64,000 bases of DNA, from the NCBI RefSeq assembly GCF_007362955.1, contig NZ_CP041696.1, forward strand, positions 3,100,001 through 3,164,000, given 5' to 3'. Shown here in pieces: positions 55,195 through 64,000 of the stretch. The translations under genes and the position numbers were made by a program. The stretch is from Lysinibacillus fusiformis. Its GTDB lineage: Bacteria; Bacillota; Bacilli; Bacillales_A; Planococcaceae. The notes beneath the pieces were generated by a model. That model was not told the origin of the DNA and ran no database searches. It saw nothing but the letters and a program-made list of their open reading frames with translations. Within the stretch, counting starts at the first letter, position 1, and every line of letters starts with the position of its first letter.

Positions 55195-55971
55195 ATGAAT
55201 GAATTAATCCCTCAAATAACGATTTTCTTATTAGTACTTGTACGTGTTACAGCTTTCTTTGTCACTGTACCTTTTTTTTCGTACAAAACAATTCCACAGC
55301 AAGTACGAATTACTCTCGCGTTCGTTTTAGCTTGGATGATGTATTATACAATCGACGTAGAGCCATTTCTTTTTAATGGTGATTACATACTTTTAGTGAT
55401 GAAGGAAGCACTTATTGGACTATTACTTGGTCTAGTAGGCTACATCGTCATGTCGGCAATTCAAATCGCCGGAAGCTTTATCGATTTCCAAATGGGGTTT
55501 GCTATTGCTAATATTATTGATCCGCAGACAGGGGCACAGAGTCCATTGATTGGTCAATTTTTCAATACGCTAGCGTTATTATTATTAATAGCGATTGATG
55601 GACATCATATGATTCTAGATGGAATTTACTATAGTTATCAATTCTTACCGATGGACCAAGGATTCCCTAATTTTGCGAATGAAAATTATATCCAGTTTAT
55701 TATGACAACATTTACTGCCGTCTTTGCCATCGCTTTTCAAATGGCTGCGCCTGTTATAGCAACATTATTTCTAGTCGATTTGGCGCTAGGAATAACTGCA
55801 AAAACCGTGCCACAATTGAACATTTTCGTTGTAGGTTTTCCTATTAAAATCGGTGTCAGCTTTTTAGTACTATTCACAATGATGGCGGTTATGATACAAG
55901 TCATTCAAAAGCTTATTACAATTATGATCTACGCTATGCGTGATTTAATGGCAATTTTAGGTGGTGGATAA
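55195..55971 (+). CDS. fliR: flagellar export gate protein FliR
   Basis: Single-copy export gate subunit. Six hydrophobic segments; PFFSYKTIPQQVRITLAF, GSFIDFQMGFAIANIIDP and FLVDLALGITAKTVPQLNIF are conserved blocks. 258 residues (B. subtilis 259). The TAA is one base before the flhB ATG, and AGGTGG at its end is the flhB ribosome site. Confidence 0.95.
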   Translation: MNELIPQITIFLLVLVRVTAFFVTVPFFSYKTIPQQVRITLAFVLAWMMYYTIDVEPFLFNGDYILLVMKEALIGLLLGLVGYIVMSAIQIAGSFIDFQMGFAIANIIDPQTGAQSPLIGQFFNTLALLLLIAIDGHHMILDGIYYSYQFLPMDQGFPNFANENYIQFIMTTFTAVFAIAFQMAAPVIATLFLVDLALGITAKTVPQLNIFVVGFPIKIGVSFLVLFTMMAVMIQVIQKLITIMIYAMRDLMAILGGG

Positions 55972-55972
55972 A

Positions 55973-57061
55973 ATGTTGCTACTACTGGAACTAGACTTAC
56001 AGTTTTTTGCAGGTGAAAAAACAGAAAAGGCGACCCCTAAAAAACGACAAGATGCACGTAAAAAAGGTCAAGTCGTCAAGAGTCAGGATATATCAAGTGC
56101 CATTGTTATGCTCATGGTATTTATCTTCCTCTTCTTTTTTGCAGGCTCACTAAGAGACGATCTTTTAGCTTTTTTCAGACAAACTTTCATTCATAACATA
56201 CGAGTAGAAACACTAACAATTGACAGTGTTATGCGCTTATTTACAGAAACATTAACGGAAATGGCATTTATTATCGTGCCAATAATGGCGATTGCCTTTG
56301 TAGGCGCATTGGCAGGTAACTATCTACAATTTGGTTTCTTATTCACTTTAGAACCGATGAAATTTGATTTAAAAAAAATGGACCCCATTAAAGGGCTAAA
56401 AAAAATATTTTCTGTTAAAGCAATTGTTGAGCTTTTAAAATCAGTATTGAAAATTTCCTTTATTGGTGGGGTTACAACAATTATTATTTGGACAAATTTA
56501 CCTGAGGTGCTAGCTTTATCCTTTAAAAGCCCGTGGGTGACCCTTATTACAGTTGGGAAACTCGTCGGTATTATGGGAATTGCAGCTTCGCTTGTCTTAC
56601 TTTGTGTATCCTTATTGGACTGGATGTATCAAAAACATGATTATGAAAAAAATCTTAAAATGTCCAAACAGGACATTAAAGATGAATATAAAAATAGTGA
56701 GGGTGACCCACTTATCAAATCTAAAATCAAACAACGTCAGCGCGAGATGGCGATGCGTCGAATGATGTCAGAGGTTCCAAGTGCAGATGTGGTCATAACA
56801 AACCCAACTCACTATGCGATTGCTCTCAAATATGATGAGGAAAGTATGGATGCCCCACGAGTAGTCGCAAAGGGTACAGACTTTATTGCCCAAAAAATTA
56901 AACTGATTGCAAAAGAACATGATGTCATTATGGTTGAGAATAGACCATTAGCACGTGCGATGTATGATCAGGTGGAAATTGGCGACCAGGTACCAGATGA
57001 ATTTTTCAAAGCAGTAGCAGAAGTACTCGCTTATGTTTATCGTATTAAGCGGAAAATTTAA
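55973..57061 (+). CDS. flhB: flagellar export switch protein FlhB
   Basis: Export gate protein whose self-cleavage changes substrate from rod/hook to filament. N-terminus LQFFAGEKTEKATPKKRQDARKKG, four membrane segments (about 30-200), and a cytoplasmic domain with the NPTH cleavage motif at 277-280. ATG 55973 gives 362 residues (B. subtilis 360); GTG 55961 overlaps fliR and its ribosome site. The small YlqH at 25807 is a copy of its last part only. Confidence 0.95.
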   Translation: MLLLLELDLQFFAGEKTEKATPKKRQDARKKGQVVKSQDISSAIVMLMVFIFLFFFAGSLRDDLLAFFRQTFIHNIRVETLTIDSVMRLFTETLTEMAFIIVPIMAIAFVGALAGNYLQFGFLFTLEPMKFDLKKMDPIKGLKKIFSVKAIVELLKSVLKISFIGGVTTIIIWTNLPEVLALSFKSPWVTLITVGKLVGIMGIAASLVLLCVSLLDWMYQKHDYEKNLKMSKQDIKDEYKNSEGDPLIKSKIKQRQREMAMRRMMSEVPSADVVITNPTHYAIALKYDEESMDAPRVVAKGTDFIAQKIKLIAKEHDVIMVENRPLARAMYDQVEIGDQVPDEFFKAVAEVLAYVYRIKRKI

Positions 57062-57084
57062 AGCTTTATGTAGGAGGGACACAA

Positions 57085-59118
57085 ATGAAGGTTCGCGATA
57101 TAGGGGTTTTAGGTGCGGTTATTTTAATCGTAGCGATGCTCATCATCCCTCTTCCTCCTTGGATGTTAAGTTTCTTAATCGTCATGAATATTACTTTAGG
57201 ATTAATAGTACTATTAACAGCAATGAGTATGAAGGAAGCGTTAGACTTTTCTATCTTCCCTTCAGTTATATTACTGCTAACCTTGTTCCGACTAGGACTA
57301 AGTGTATCCACAACGCGTGCAATTTTAGCAACTGGGGATGCCGGTTCTGTTGTTGAAACCTTTGGGGATTTCGTAGTGGGCGGGAATGTTCTCGTTGGTC
57401 TTGTCGTATTCTTAATTCTTGTCTTAATTCAGTTTATCGTTATTACAAAAGGGGCTGAGCGTGTAGCAGAGGTAGCAGCACGTTTTACTTTAGATGCGAT
57501 GCCTGGTAAACAAATGAGTATTGACGCAGACTTAAACGCAGGGGTTATTTCAGAGCGCGAGGCACGTGAACGTCGCGATAAAGTAGCGGGAGAAGCGGAT
57601 TTCTATGGGGCGATGGACGGTGCCACGAAATTCGTAAAAGGAGATGCCATTGCCTCCATGGTCATGGTTATTATCAACTTATTATTTGGTATCATTATCG
57701 GAGTTGTGCAAATGGGTTTACCGTTTGCGGAAGCTGCAACTCATTTCTCCAAGCTGACAGTAGGAGATGGTATCGTTTCGCAAATTCCAGCATTACTCAT
57801 CTCTACAGCAACAGGGATTGTTGTAACACGTGCATCTTCTAAAGGTAGTCTCGGCGAAGATATCACAGGTCAGCTATTTGCACAAGCAAAGTTACTCTAT
57901 GTTGCAGGTGGTACAATTGTATTACTAGGCTTATTTACGCCAATTCCTAACTGGGTAACGCTACCTATTGGTATTTCGTTAATTGCGGGTGCGTACATGA
58001 TGGAACGTAAGAAGCCTGAGGATGAAGAAGAATTACTTGAAATTGAGGAAGAAGTGGCAACAGACGGCATGAAGAGCCCTGAAAATGTTGTGAATTTATT
58101 AAATGTGGACCCAATTGAATTTGAATTTGGTTATGGCTTAATACCTCTGGTAGATGCTGCGCAAGGTGGAGACTTATTAGACCGTGTCATTATGATTCGC
58201 CGTCAGCTAGCATTAGAATTAGGGATTGTTATTCCAGTTGTTCGTATTCGTGATAATATTCAGTTACAGCCAAATGAATACCGCATTAAAATAAAAGGAA
58301 ATGAAATGGCAAAAGGCGAACTGTTACTTGATCACTATTTAGCTATGAGCCCAGGAGACGATGATTCAATTGAAGGTATTGATACAGTTGAGCCGTCCTT
58401 TGGTCTACCTGCAAAATGGATTACAGAACAAGTAAAAGAGGATGCTGAAATGTTTGGCTATACAGTTGTGGATCCACCGAGCGTTGTGTCAACACATTTA
58501 ACTGAAATGATTCGAGCAAATGCGCATGAATTATTAGGACGCCAAGAAACGAAGCAATTAATAGATCATTTACGCGAAACACATCCAATTTTAGTCGAAG
58601 AGTTAACACCTGCTCCGTTATCGACAGGAGAAATCCAAAAGGTTCTGGGCAAACTTCTTCGAGAAAATGTATCTGTGCGTAACTTACCAATTATTTTTGA
58701 AACGCTAGCAGACTATGCAAAATTAACGAGTGATACCGATATATTAACTGAGTACGTACGTCAGTCATTAGCGCGCCAAATTACATCGCAATATGTAGGG
58801 GACAGCACGTCATTGAAAGTCATTACTGTTTCGGGTAAAGTAGAGAAAATGATTGCTGATAGCATTCAGCAAACGGATCATGGAAATTATTTAGCGATGG
58901 ATCCACAAGATTCTCAAATTGTGTTAGAATCCATTGCAGCTGAGGTAGAACGTGTCTCATTTATGGAACAATCTGCTATTATCTTATGTTCACCAGCAGT
59001 TCGTTTGTATTTACGTCAGCTGACTGAACGTTATTTCCCGCAAATTCCAGTTCTATCTTATAATGAACTTGATGCTACGGTTGAAATTCAAAGTGTTGGG
59101 GTGGTGAATGTTCAGTGA
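57085..59118 (+). CDS. flhA: flagellar export protein FlhA
   Basis: Large export gate subunit forming a nonameric ring that docks substrates and chaperones. About eight N-terminal membrane helices (to about 310) with the FHIPEP-type region PSVILLLTLFRLGLSVSTTR and GAERVAEVAARFTLDAMPGKQ, then a four-subdomain cytoplasmic part. 677 residues as in B. subtilis. TAGGAGGG precedes the ATG. Its stop overlaps the flhF start. Confidence 0.97.
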   Translation: MKVRDIGVLGAVILIVAMLIIPLPPWMLSFLIVMNITLGLIVLLTAMSMKEALDFSIFPSVILLLTLFRLGLSVSTTRAILATGDAGSVVETFGDFVVGGNVLVGLVVFLILVLIQFIVITKGAERVAEVAARFTLDAMPGKQMSIDADLNAGVISEREARERRDKVAGEADFYGAMDGATKFVKGDAIASMVMVIINLLFGIIIGVVQMGLPFAEAATHFSKLTVGDGIVSQIPALLISTATGIVVTRASSKGSLGEDITGQLFAQAKLLYVAGGTIVLLGLFTPIPNWVTLPIGISLIAGAYMMERKKPEDEEELLEIEEEVATDGMKSPENVVNLLNVDPIEFEFGYGLIPLVDAAQGGDLLDRVIMIRRQLALELGIVIPVVRIRDNIQLQPNEYRIKIKGNEMAKGELLLDHYLAMSPGDDDSIEGIDTVEPSFGLPAKWITEQVKEDAEMFGYTVVDPPSVVSTHLTEMIRANAHELLGRQETKQLIDHLRETHPILVEELTPAPLSTGEIQKVLGKLLRENVSVRNLPIIFETLADYAKLTSDTDILTEYVRQSLARQITSQYVGDSTSLKVITVSGKVEKMIADSIQQTDHGNYLAMDPQDSQIVLESIAAEVERVSFMEQSAIILCSPAVRLYLRQLTERYFPQIPVLSYNELDATVEIQSVGVVNVQ

Positions 59119-60311
59119 AGATGAAAAAATATTATGCATCGTCCATACCAGAAGCAATGAAGCTTGTACGTGCTGATTTAGGCGAAGATGCTGTCGTTTT
59201 GAATTCAAAAGTAGTAGTGACAAAGAAATTTTTTGGACTAGTAAAAAAGAAGAGTTTTGAGGTTGTAGCAGGTATTGATACAATGGAGCCAAGCAATGCG
59301 GCTCCAAAAACTGCTATCACACCTGTAGCACCATCTAGTAAAGAAAATGCAAGTTTACAGGAGATTACAAATGCTGTACAAGCAAAGATTCACCTATCAC
59401 AACCAAAGTATGAAACGACCTTGCATGAGGATACAGGCATTCCAGAAGAATTGAGGAAGGAAATTGCAGATTTAAAATCTTTAATGCAATCGATGCATAA
59501 GAAGACGACCCAAGCTCAATATCCCGATGAACTCTTACCCTTCATTGAATACTTAAGACAGCAAGAGCTAAATGAGGAGCTCATCACAACGATTGGTGAT
59601 GAGCTTTTTATGCATTTTAAAGAAGCATCCGAAATCAATTTCTCACAATGCAAGCTAATCACGAAAAATTTATTACGTAAAAAACTTGAAGGCCTTCCAA
59701 TAGGTGGTTTATCTTACGAAAGAAAGTATATTAATGTTCTTGGTCCAACTGGTGTAGGAAAGACAACAACAATCGCTAAGATGGCAGCAAGAGCGGTTTT
59801 AGAAAAAAAGAAAAAAATAGGCTTTATTACTACTGATACATACAGAATTGCTGCGATTGAGCAGTTAAAAACGTATGCTGGTCTTCTGCAGGCACCTGTT
59901 GAAATTGCTTATAATGCAACGGATTTTGAACATGCTATCCAACGATTGTCCCACTTGGATTTAGTTTTTATTGATACAGCTGGTCGAAATTATAAAGAAG
60001 TAAAGTATGTGGATGATTTACAGCGCCTTATTAAGTTTGACGATCAAGCTGAATCCTTCTTAGTGCTTGCTATGACAGCTAAAGAAAAAGATATGACGAA
60101 TATTATTGACCAGTTTAAGCAAGTACCAATTGAAAAAATAATTTTTACAAAGATTGATGAAACAAATTCTATTGGCACAATGATTAATTTAATGATTAAA
60201 TATAATAAAGGACTTGCTTACTATACGAATGGTCAAGAAGTACCAGAAGATATTGAAGAAGCTGAATTAGAAGCAGTTCTTAATTTGTTTTTCCAAGGTG
60301 AAGAAAAATGA
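59115..60311 (+). CDS. flhF: flagellar placement GTPase FlhF
   Basis: SRP-type GTPase that helps position flagella. A basic N-terminal part (KKYYASSIPEAMKLVRADLGEDAVVLNSK), an N domain and a G domain with [15 protein letters not shown] from residue 210 and DTAGRNYKE. GTG 59115 starts MKMKKYYAS, like B. subtilis MKIKKF. 398 residues, longer than B. subtilis (366). Overlaps flhA by 4 bases and flhG by 4. Confidence 0.95.
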   Translation: MKMKKYYASSIPEAMKLVRADLGEDAVVLNSKVVVTKKFFGLVKKKSFEVVAGIDTMEPSNAAPKTAITPVAPSSKENASLQEITNAVQAKIHLSQPKYETTLHEDTGIPEELRKEIADLKSLMQSMHKKTTQAQYPDELLPFIEYLRQQELNEELITTIGDELFMHFKEASEINFSQCKLITKNLLRKKLEGLPIGGLSYERKYINVLGPTGVGKTTTIAKMAARAVLEKKKKIGFITTDTYRIAAIEQLKTYAGLLQAPVEIAYNATDFEHAIQRLSHLDLVFIDTAGRNYKEVKYVDDLQRLIKFDDQAESFLVLAMTAKEKDMTNIIDQFKQVPIEKIIFTKIDETNSIGTMINLMIKYNKGLAYYTNGQEVPEDIEEAELEAVLNLFFQGEEK

Positions 60312-61183
60312 GAGACCAAGCAGAAACATTGCGCTTGAAAATGCTGAGACGGCAAGGAGACTTAGGTAGAGCTATCGCTGTTGTAAGCGGAAAAGGTGGA
60401 GTTGGTAAAAGTAACTTTTCAATGAATTTTGCAACTACATTAGCGAGTAAAGGGAGAAGAGTTGTAATCGTAGATATGGATATTGGAATGGGCAATATCA
60501 ATATACTAATTGGAAAAAATGTTTCTTATAGTTTGAAAGATTACTTAGAAGGAAATAAACTACTAGATGAGGTAATATTTGAAGGTCCTTACGGTTTACA
60601 GTATATTTCTGGGGGATCAGGTATGACGAGTGTACTAGATTGGTCAGATGTAATGTTTGAACAATTGATTTATGCTTTTGAACAACTACAAAAACACTTC
60701 GACTATATTTTGTTTGATATGGGAGCAGGTGCAACAAATTGGTCACTCGATTTACTAACATCGATAGATGAAATTATTGTTATTTCGACAGCCGAACCAA
60801 CCGCTATTACAGATGCCTATTCGATGATGAAATATATTCATGGACGAGATGTGGATAAACAAATTTATATTCTTTGTAATCGTGCTTTTTCTAAAGAAGA
60901 AGGAATTGAAACAAATGAACGTTTAAAGCTCACCATGAAAAAGTTTTTAGACAAAGAGGTCACTGTGTTAGGTTCTTTACCTGAGGATGACGTTGTGCGT
61001 AAGGCTGTGCGCGAACAAGTGCCTTTTTCGATTGCTTACCCAGATGCACCTATTTCAAAGACACTTCAACTGATAGTGGCTCGTTTTGTAGAACACCGTG
61101 TGGAGGAAGTACATGGACATGAACAGTCTGGGAGTAAATTCTTATCTAAACTTAGAAGTATTTTTTCGAAAGGGCGTGATTAA
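60308..61183 (+). CDS. flhG: flagellum number/placement ATPase FlhG (YlxH, MinD-like)
   Basis: ParA/MinD-type ATPase that activates FlhF and limits flagellar number and place. An N-terminal FlhF-activating segment (MRDQAETLRLKMLRRQ) precedes the deviant Walker A GKGGVGKS at 28-35; MDIGMGNINILIG and DMGAGAT are further motifs. 291 residues (B. subtilis 298). ATGA overlap with flhF; cheB starts at the next base. Confidence 0.95.
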   Translation: MRDQAETLRLKMLRRQGDLGRAIAVVSGKGGVGKSNFSMNFATTLASKGRRVVIVDMDIGMGNINILIGKNVSYSLKDYLEGNKLLDEVIFEGPYGLQYISGGSGMTSVLDWSDVMFEQLIYAFEQLQKHFDYILFDMGAGATNWSLDLLTSIDEIIVISTAEPTAITDAYSMMKYIHGRDVDKQIYILCNRAFSKEEGIETNERLKLTMKKFLDKEVTVLGSLPEDDVVRKAVREQVPFSIAYPDAPISKTLQLIVARFVEHRVEEVHGHEQSGSKFLSKLRSIFSKGRD

Positions 61184-62338
61184 TTGGACTTTTTACATAA
61201 AAGCAAGTTATTAGTAGTAGATGATTCTGCTTTTATGCGAAAGCTAATTAGTGACTTTTTTGTTGGAAACTCGAAGGTAGAAGTAGTTGGAACAGCACGA
61301 AATGGCAAAGATGCGATTAAAAAAATCCAAACATTAAAGCCGACTGTCGTGACAATGGACATTGAAATGCCTGAAATGAATGGACTTGATGCTTTAAATG
61401 AAATTATGGCAATATGTCCAGTACCTGTGGTCATGCTTTCAAGTACAACTTCAAAAGGGGCTGAAAATGCATTAACGGCCATTGAATATGGAGCAGTTGA
61501 TTTTGTCGCAAAGCCTAGCGGAACAATTTCTCTTGATTTACATAAAATCCAAACTGAACTTGTCCACAAGGTTGAACAAGCATCGTTGGTACCTATTTCC
61601 AAACTGAAAAAGCCTTCTGGTAGCAAAAAACAACAAGGACCAACGTTAACAGCGAGTACCATAAGAAAAGAAATACTAATTGAACGAAAAGTGGCTACTT
61701 CAGTCAACGTTTCGTCAATAGTATCTGAGGTAAAAAAGCCACATATGGAATGGAGTAGAGTTAGTAAGAAAATTGTGCTTATTGGTACATCTACAGGTGG
61801 ACCGCGTGCTCTACAGGAAGTGATTACGAAAATTCCTAAAAAGATACAAGCGCCAATTTTAATTGTCCAACATATGCCGGCTGGGTTTACAAAATCACTT
61901 GCTTCCCGTCTTGATCAATTGAGTGAGATTACTGTAAAGGAAGCAGAGCAAGGCGATATTTTACAAAATGGAGTAGCGTATATCGCACCCGGTGGGTATC
62001 ATTTGAAAATAAGAAAAGTAGGTACCTCCTTTGGCGTCGTCCTTGATAATAATGAACCACCACGATCTGGACATCGCCCATCTGTAGATGTGCTGTTCGA
62101 AGACGTGAGCCAAATTAAAGATTTTGATAAGGTAGCAGTCATTATGACAGGTATGGGCCATGATGGTTCTAACGGATTAAAAGCATTAAAAAATACCGGG
62201 AATGTGATTGCTATCTCAGAGTCAGCTGATACTTGCATAGTGTATGGTATGCCGAAAGCTGCGGTGGAAACGCAGCTTGTCGATGAAGTTGCTGATGTGG
62301 ATGATATTGCACAAACAATTATGAAATATTTGCCTTAA
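61184..62338 (+). CDS. cheB: chemotaxis protein-glutamate methylesterase CheB
   Basis: Removes methyl groups from chemoreceptors and deamidates Gln, resetting adaptation. Receiver domain (about 8-125) with Asp59 (VVTMDIEMPEMNG), a Lys/Ser-rich linker, and esterase domain (about 197-384): Ser203 in IGTSTGGP, His in QHMPAGFT and Asp in MTGMGHDGSNG. Start is TTG 61184, directly after the flhG stop; the next ATG would remove the receiver acidic residues. 384 residues. Confidence 0.94.
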   Translation: MDFLHKSKLLVVDDSAFMRKLISDFFVGNSKVEVVGTARNGKDAIKKIQTLKPTVVTMDIEMPEMNGLDALNEIMAICPVPVVMLSSTTSKGAENALTAIEYGAVDFVAKPSGTISLDLHKIQTELVHKVEQASLVPISKLKKPSGSKKQQGPTLTASTIRKEILIERKVATSVNVSSIVSEVKKPHMEWSRVSKKIVLIGTSTGGPRALQEVITKIPKKIQAPILIVQHMPAGFTKSLASRLDQLSEITVKEAEQGDILQNGVAYIAPGGYHLKIRKVGTSFGVVLDNNEPPRSGHRPSVDVLFEDVSQIKDFDKVAVIMTGMGHDGSNGLKALKNTGNVIAISESADTCIVYGMPKAAVETQLVDEVADVDDIAQTIMKYLP

Positions 62339-62353
62339 AAGGGGTGTCCTCTT

Positions 62354-64000
62354 ATGGAAGTCAATCAATATTTAGAGATGTTTATCGAAGAAAGTAAAGA
62401 GCATTTACAAGCTTGTAGTGAACATTTATTAGAATTAGAAAAAAACCCAGATGATTTGGCTATTGTTGGGGAAATTTTCCGTTCTGCTCATACATTAAAA
62501 GGTATGTCAGCGACAATGGGTTTCGAAGATTTAGCAGATTTAACGCATAAAATGGAAAATGTATTAGATGCAATCCGAAATGAAAAAATTCATGTAACAC
62601 CAGAAATTTTAGATGTTGTATTTGAATCTGTAGACCATTTAGAGGAAATGGTCATGGATATTGCAAACGGTGGAGATGGAAAACGAGATGTTTCTTCAAC
62701 CGTAGCCCAATTAAAGCGTATTGAATCTGGAGAGGAAGCGATACCGGAAATTGTTGCAACAACAAGTGAGACGCCATCTGAAGCATCTGTATTAGAATAT
62801 GATGGTTTTGAACAAACGGTTATTACTCAATCTACTGAACAAGGATTTAATGCTTTTGAAATTTCGGTACGCCTTCGTGAAGACTGTCTATTAAAGGCGG
62901 CACGAGTATTTATGGTGTTTGAGATTTTAGAAAAAGACGGAGATGTCATTAAATCTTCTCCAACAGTAGAGAGGCTTGAAGACGAACAGTTCGATCAACA
63001 ATTTTATGTGGCCTTCGTAACAAAAGAATCTGCTGAAGATATGCAGAAAAAGTTAATGAAAGTTTCCGAGGTGGAAGAAGTAAATGTCGCAACAATCGAT
63101 CATGGGAAATTCAGCGAAAAAGAGTATGAGGTACACAATGAAGTAGCAGCGACAGCAATGCTAGAAGAGGTAGCAACTCCAGCACCTACACCTGTACCAG
63201 CAAAATCAGCTACTCCTGCTAAAGCAGAAAAAAGTCATGCACCTGTTGGGAATAAAACAATTCGTGTTAATATCGAACGTCTAGATATATTAATGAACTT
63301 ATTCGAGGAACTTGTCATTGATCGTGGACGTCTACAATCAATTGCGACTGAAGTAAATCATACAGAGCTAAATGAAACGGTAGAGCGTATGAGCCGTGTA
63401 ATGGGTGATTTACAGACGATTATTTTAACGATGCGGATGGTTCCTGTTGAAACAGTGTTCAATCGTTTCCCAAAAATGATTCGTCAGCTATCGCGTGACT
63501 TAAACAAAAAAATTAATCTTGAAATTATTGGTGCTGAAACTGAACTGGACCGTACTGTAATTGATGAAATCGGGGATCCACTTGTTCACTTAATCCGTAA
63601 TTCTGTCGATCACGGTATTGAAAATCCAACAGCTCGCCGTGCTAAGGGTAAGCCAGAGGAAGGAACAGTTGAATTACGTGCTTATCATAGTGGTAACTAT
63701 GTCTTCATCGAGATTGAGGATGATGGAGCAGGCATTAATCGTGAAAAAGTACTAGCAAAAGCGATTGCAAAAGGTGTTGTCACACAAGAACAATCGTTCT
63801 TAATGTCGGATAAACAAATCAATGAACTAATTCTAGCTTCGGGCTTCTCGACAGCAGATGTCATTTCTGACGTATCAGGTCGTGGTGTTGGTTTAGATGT
63901 TGTTAAAACGACCATTGAATCATTAGGCGGAAATATTTCGATTGAATCTACGCAAGATGTAGGCTCTATTTTCTCTATTCAATTACCTTTAACATTATCA
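62354..64000 (+). CDS. cheA: chemotaxis histidine kinase CheA (3' end cut by window)
   Basis: Sensor kinase phosphorylating CheY and CheB in response to receptors. 549 codons are present of an expected 670 or so. HPt domain with phospho-His46 (FRSAHTLKGMSATMG), CheY/CheB-binding P2 (about 165-265), Pro/Ala-rich linker, dimerisation P3 (NKTIRVNIERLDILMNLFEELV) and the kinase domain with N box VHLIRNSVDHGIE and G1 EIEDDGAGI, G2 GRGVGLDVV. It breaks off after QLPLTLS, before the CheW-like domain. GGGGTG precedes the ATG. Confidence 0.95.
   Translation, partial: MEVNQYLEMFIEESKEHLQACSEHLLELEKNPDDLAIVGEIFRSAHTLKGMSATMGFEDLADLTHKMENVLDAIRNEKIHVTPEILDVVFESVDHLEEMVMDIANGGDGKRDVSSTVAQLKRIESGEEAIPEIVATTSETPSEASVLEYDGFEQTVITQSTEQGFNAFEISVRLREDCLLKAARVFMVFEILEKDGDVIKSSPTVERLEDEQFDQQFYVAFVTKESAEDMQKKLMKVSEVEEVNVATIDHGKFSEKEYEVHNEVAATAMLEEVATPAPTPVPAKSATPAKAEKSHAPVGNKTIRVNIERLDILMNLFEELVIDRGRLQSIATEVNHTELNETVERMSRVMGDLQTIILTMRMVPVETVFNRFPKMIRQLSRDLNKKINLEIIGAETELDRTVIDEIGDPLVHLIRNSVDHGIENPTARRAKGKPEEGTVELRAYHSGNYVFIEIEDDGAGINREKVLAKAIAKGVVTQEQSFLMSDKQINELILASGFSTADVISDVSGRGVGLDVVKTTIESLGGNISIESTQDVGSIFSIQLPLTLS

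Noticed and set aside
1-64000. CRISPR arrays, tRNA, rRNA, toxin-antitoxin or restriction systems
   Set aside because: No regularly spaced repeats, no cloverleaf or rRNA-like sequence and no such protein families were seen anywhere in the window.

Overview
The window reads as one chromosomal stretch of a low-GC, Gram-positive, motile, endospore-former-type bacterium. Gene order follows the Bacillus subtilis yloU-to-cheA region almost gene for gene, and the proteins are close to, but clearly not, B. subtilis. My best guess is Lysinibacillus or a near relative (Solibacillus, Sporosarcina). That guess rests on gene order, the split serine dehydratase, the hslVU-codY cluster and the type of IS1182/IS110 debris. 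No rRNA, tRNA or CRISPR array was seen.

Layout. 1-1.2 kb: a membrane diguanylate cyclase. 1.2-7.3 kb: asp23-family yloU, fatty-acid kinase yloV/fakA, serine dehydratase sdaAB-sdaAA and recG. 7.3-11 kb: fapR-plsX-fabD-fabG and acpP, the lipid synthesis cluster, with a FapR operator at the promoter. 11.2-19.5 kb: rnc-smc-ftsY, ylxM-ffh, rpsP and khpA (RNA processing, chromosome condensation, SRP targeting). 19.6-23.9 kb: rimM-trmD, an L19 leader and rplS, lepB, rbgA, rnhB. 23.9-26.1 kb: ylqG-ylqH, a stand-alone FliK-like/FlhB-C-like pair. 26.2-33 kb: sucCD, dprA, topA, trmFO. 33.3-37 kb: xerC-hslV-hslU-codY.

37.05-39.45 kb is the only accessory stretch. It holds an IS1182-type deletion derivative with both ends kept, a GC-rich interspersed repeat inside it, a 46-bp perfect palindrome, the 3' half of an IS110-type transposase on the minus strand, and a bidirectional terminator. 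It lies exactly between codY and the flagellar operon.

39.4-64 kb is the long fla/che operon: flgB-flgC-fliE-fliF-fliG-fliH-fliI-fliJ-ylxF-fliK-flgD-(TIGR02530)-flgE-swrD-fliL-fliM-fliY-cheY-fliZ-fliP-fliQ-fliR-flhB-flhA-flhF-flhG-cheB-cheA. It supplies rod, MS ring, switch, export apparatus, hook and chemotaxis signalling; cheA runs off the window.

Nearly all coding is on the plus strand. Several starts were moved inside longer open frames because a Shine-Dalgarno sequence and the family N-terminus agree on an internal codon; TTG starts are frequent (fapR, acpP, khpA, hslV, flgB, fliH, cheB). I found no convincing new multi-gene system. The best leads are RNA/DNA-structure signals: the swrD initiation hairpin, the element before dprA, the fliE-fliF and khpA-rimM stem-loops, and the IS debris with its palindrome.
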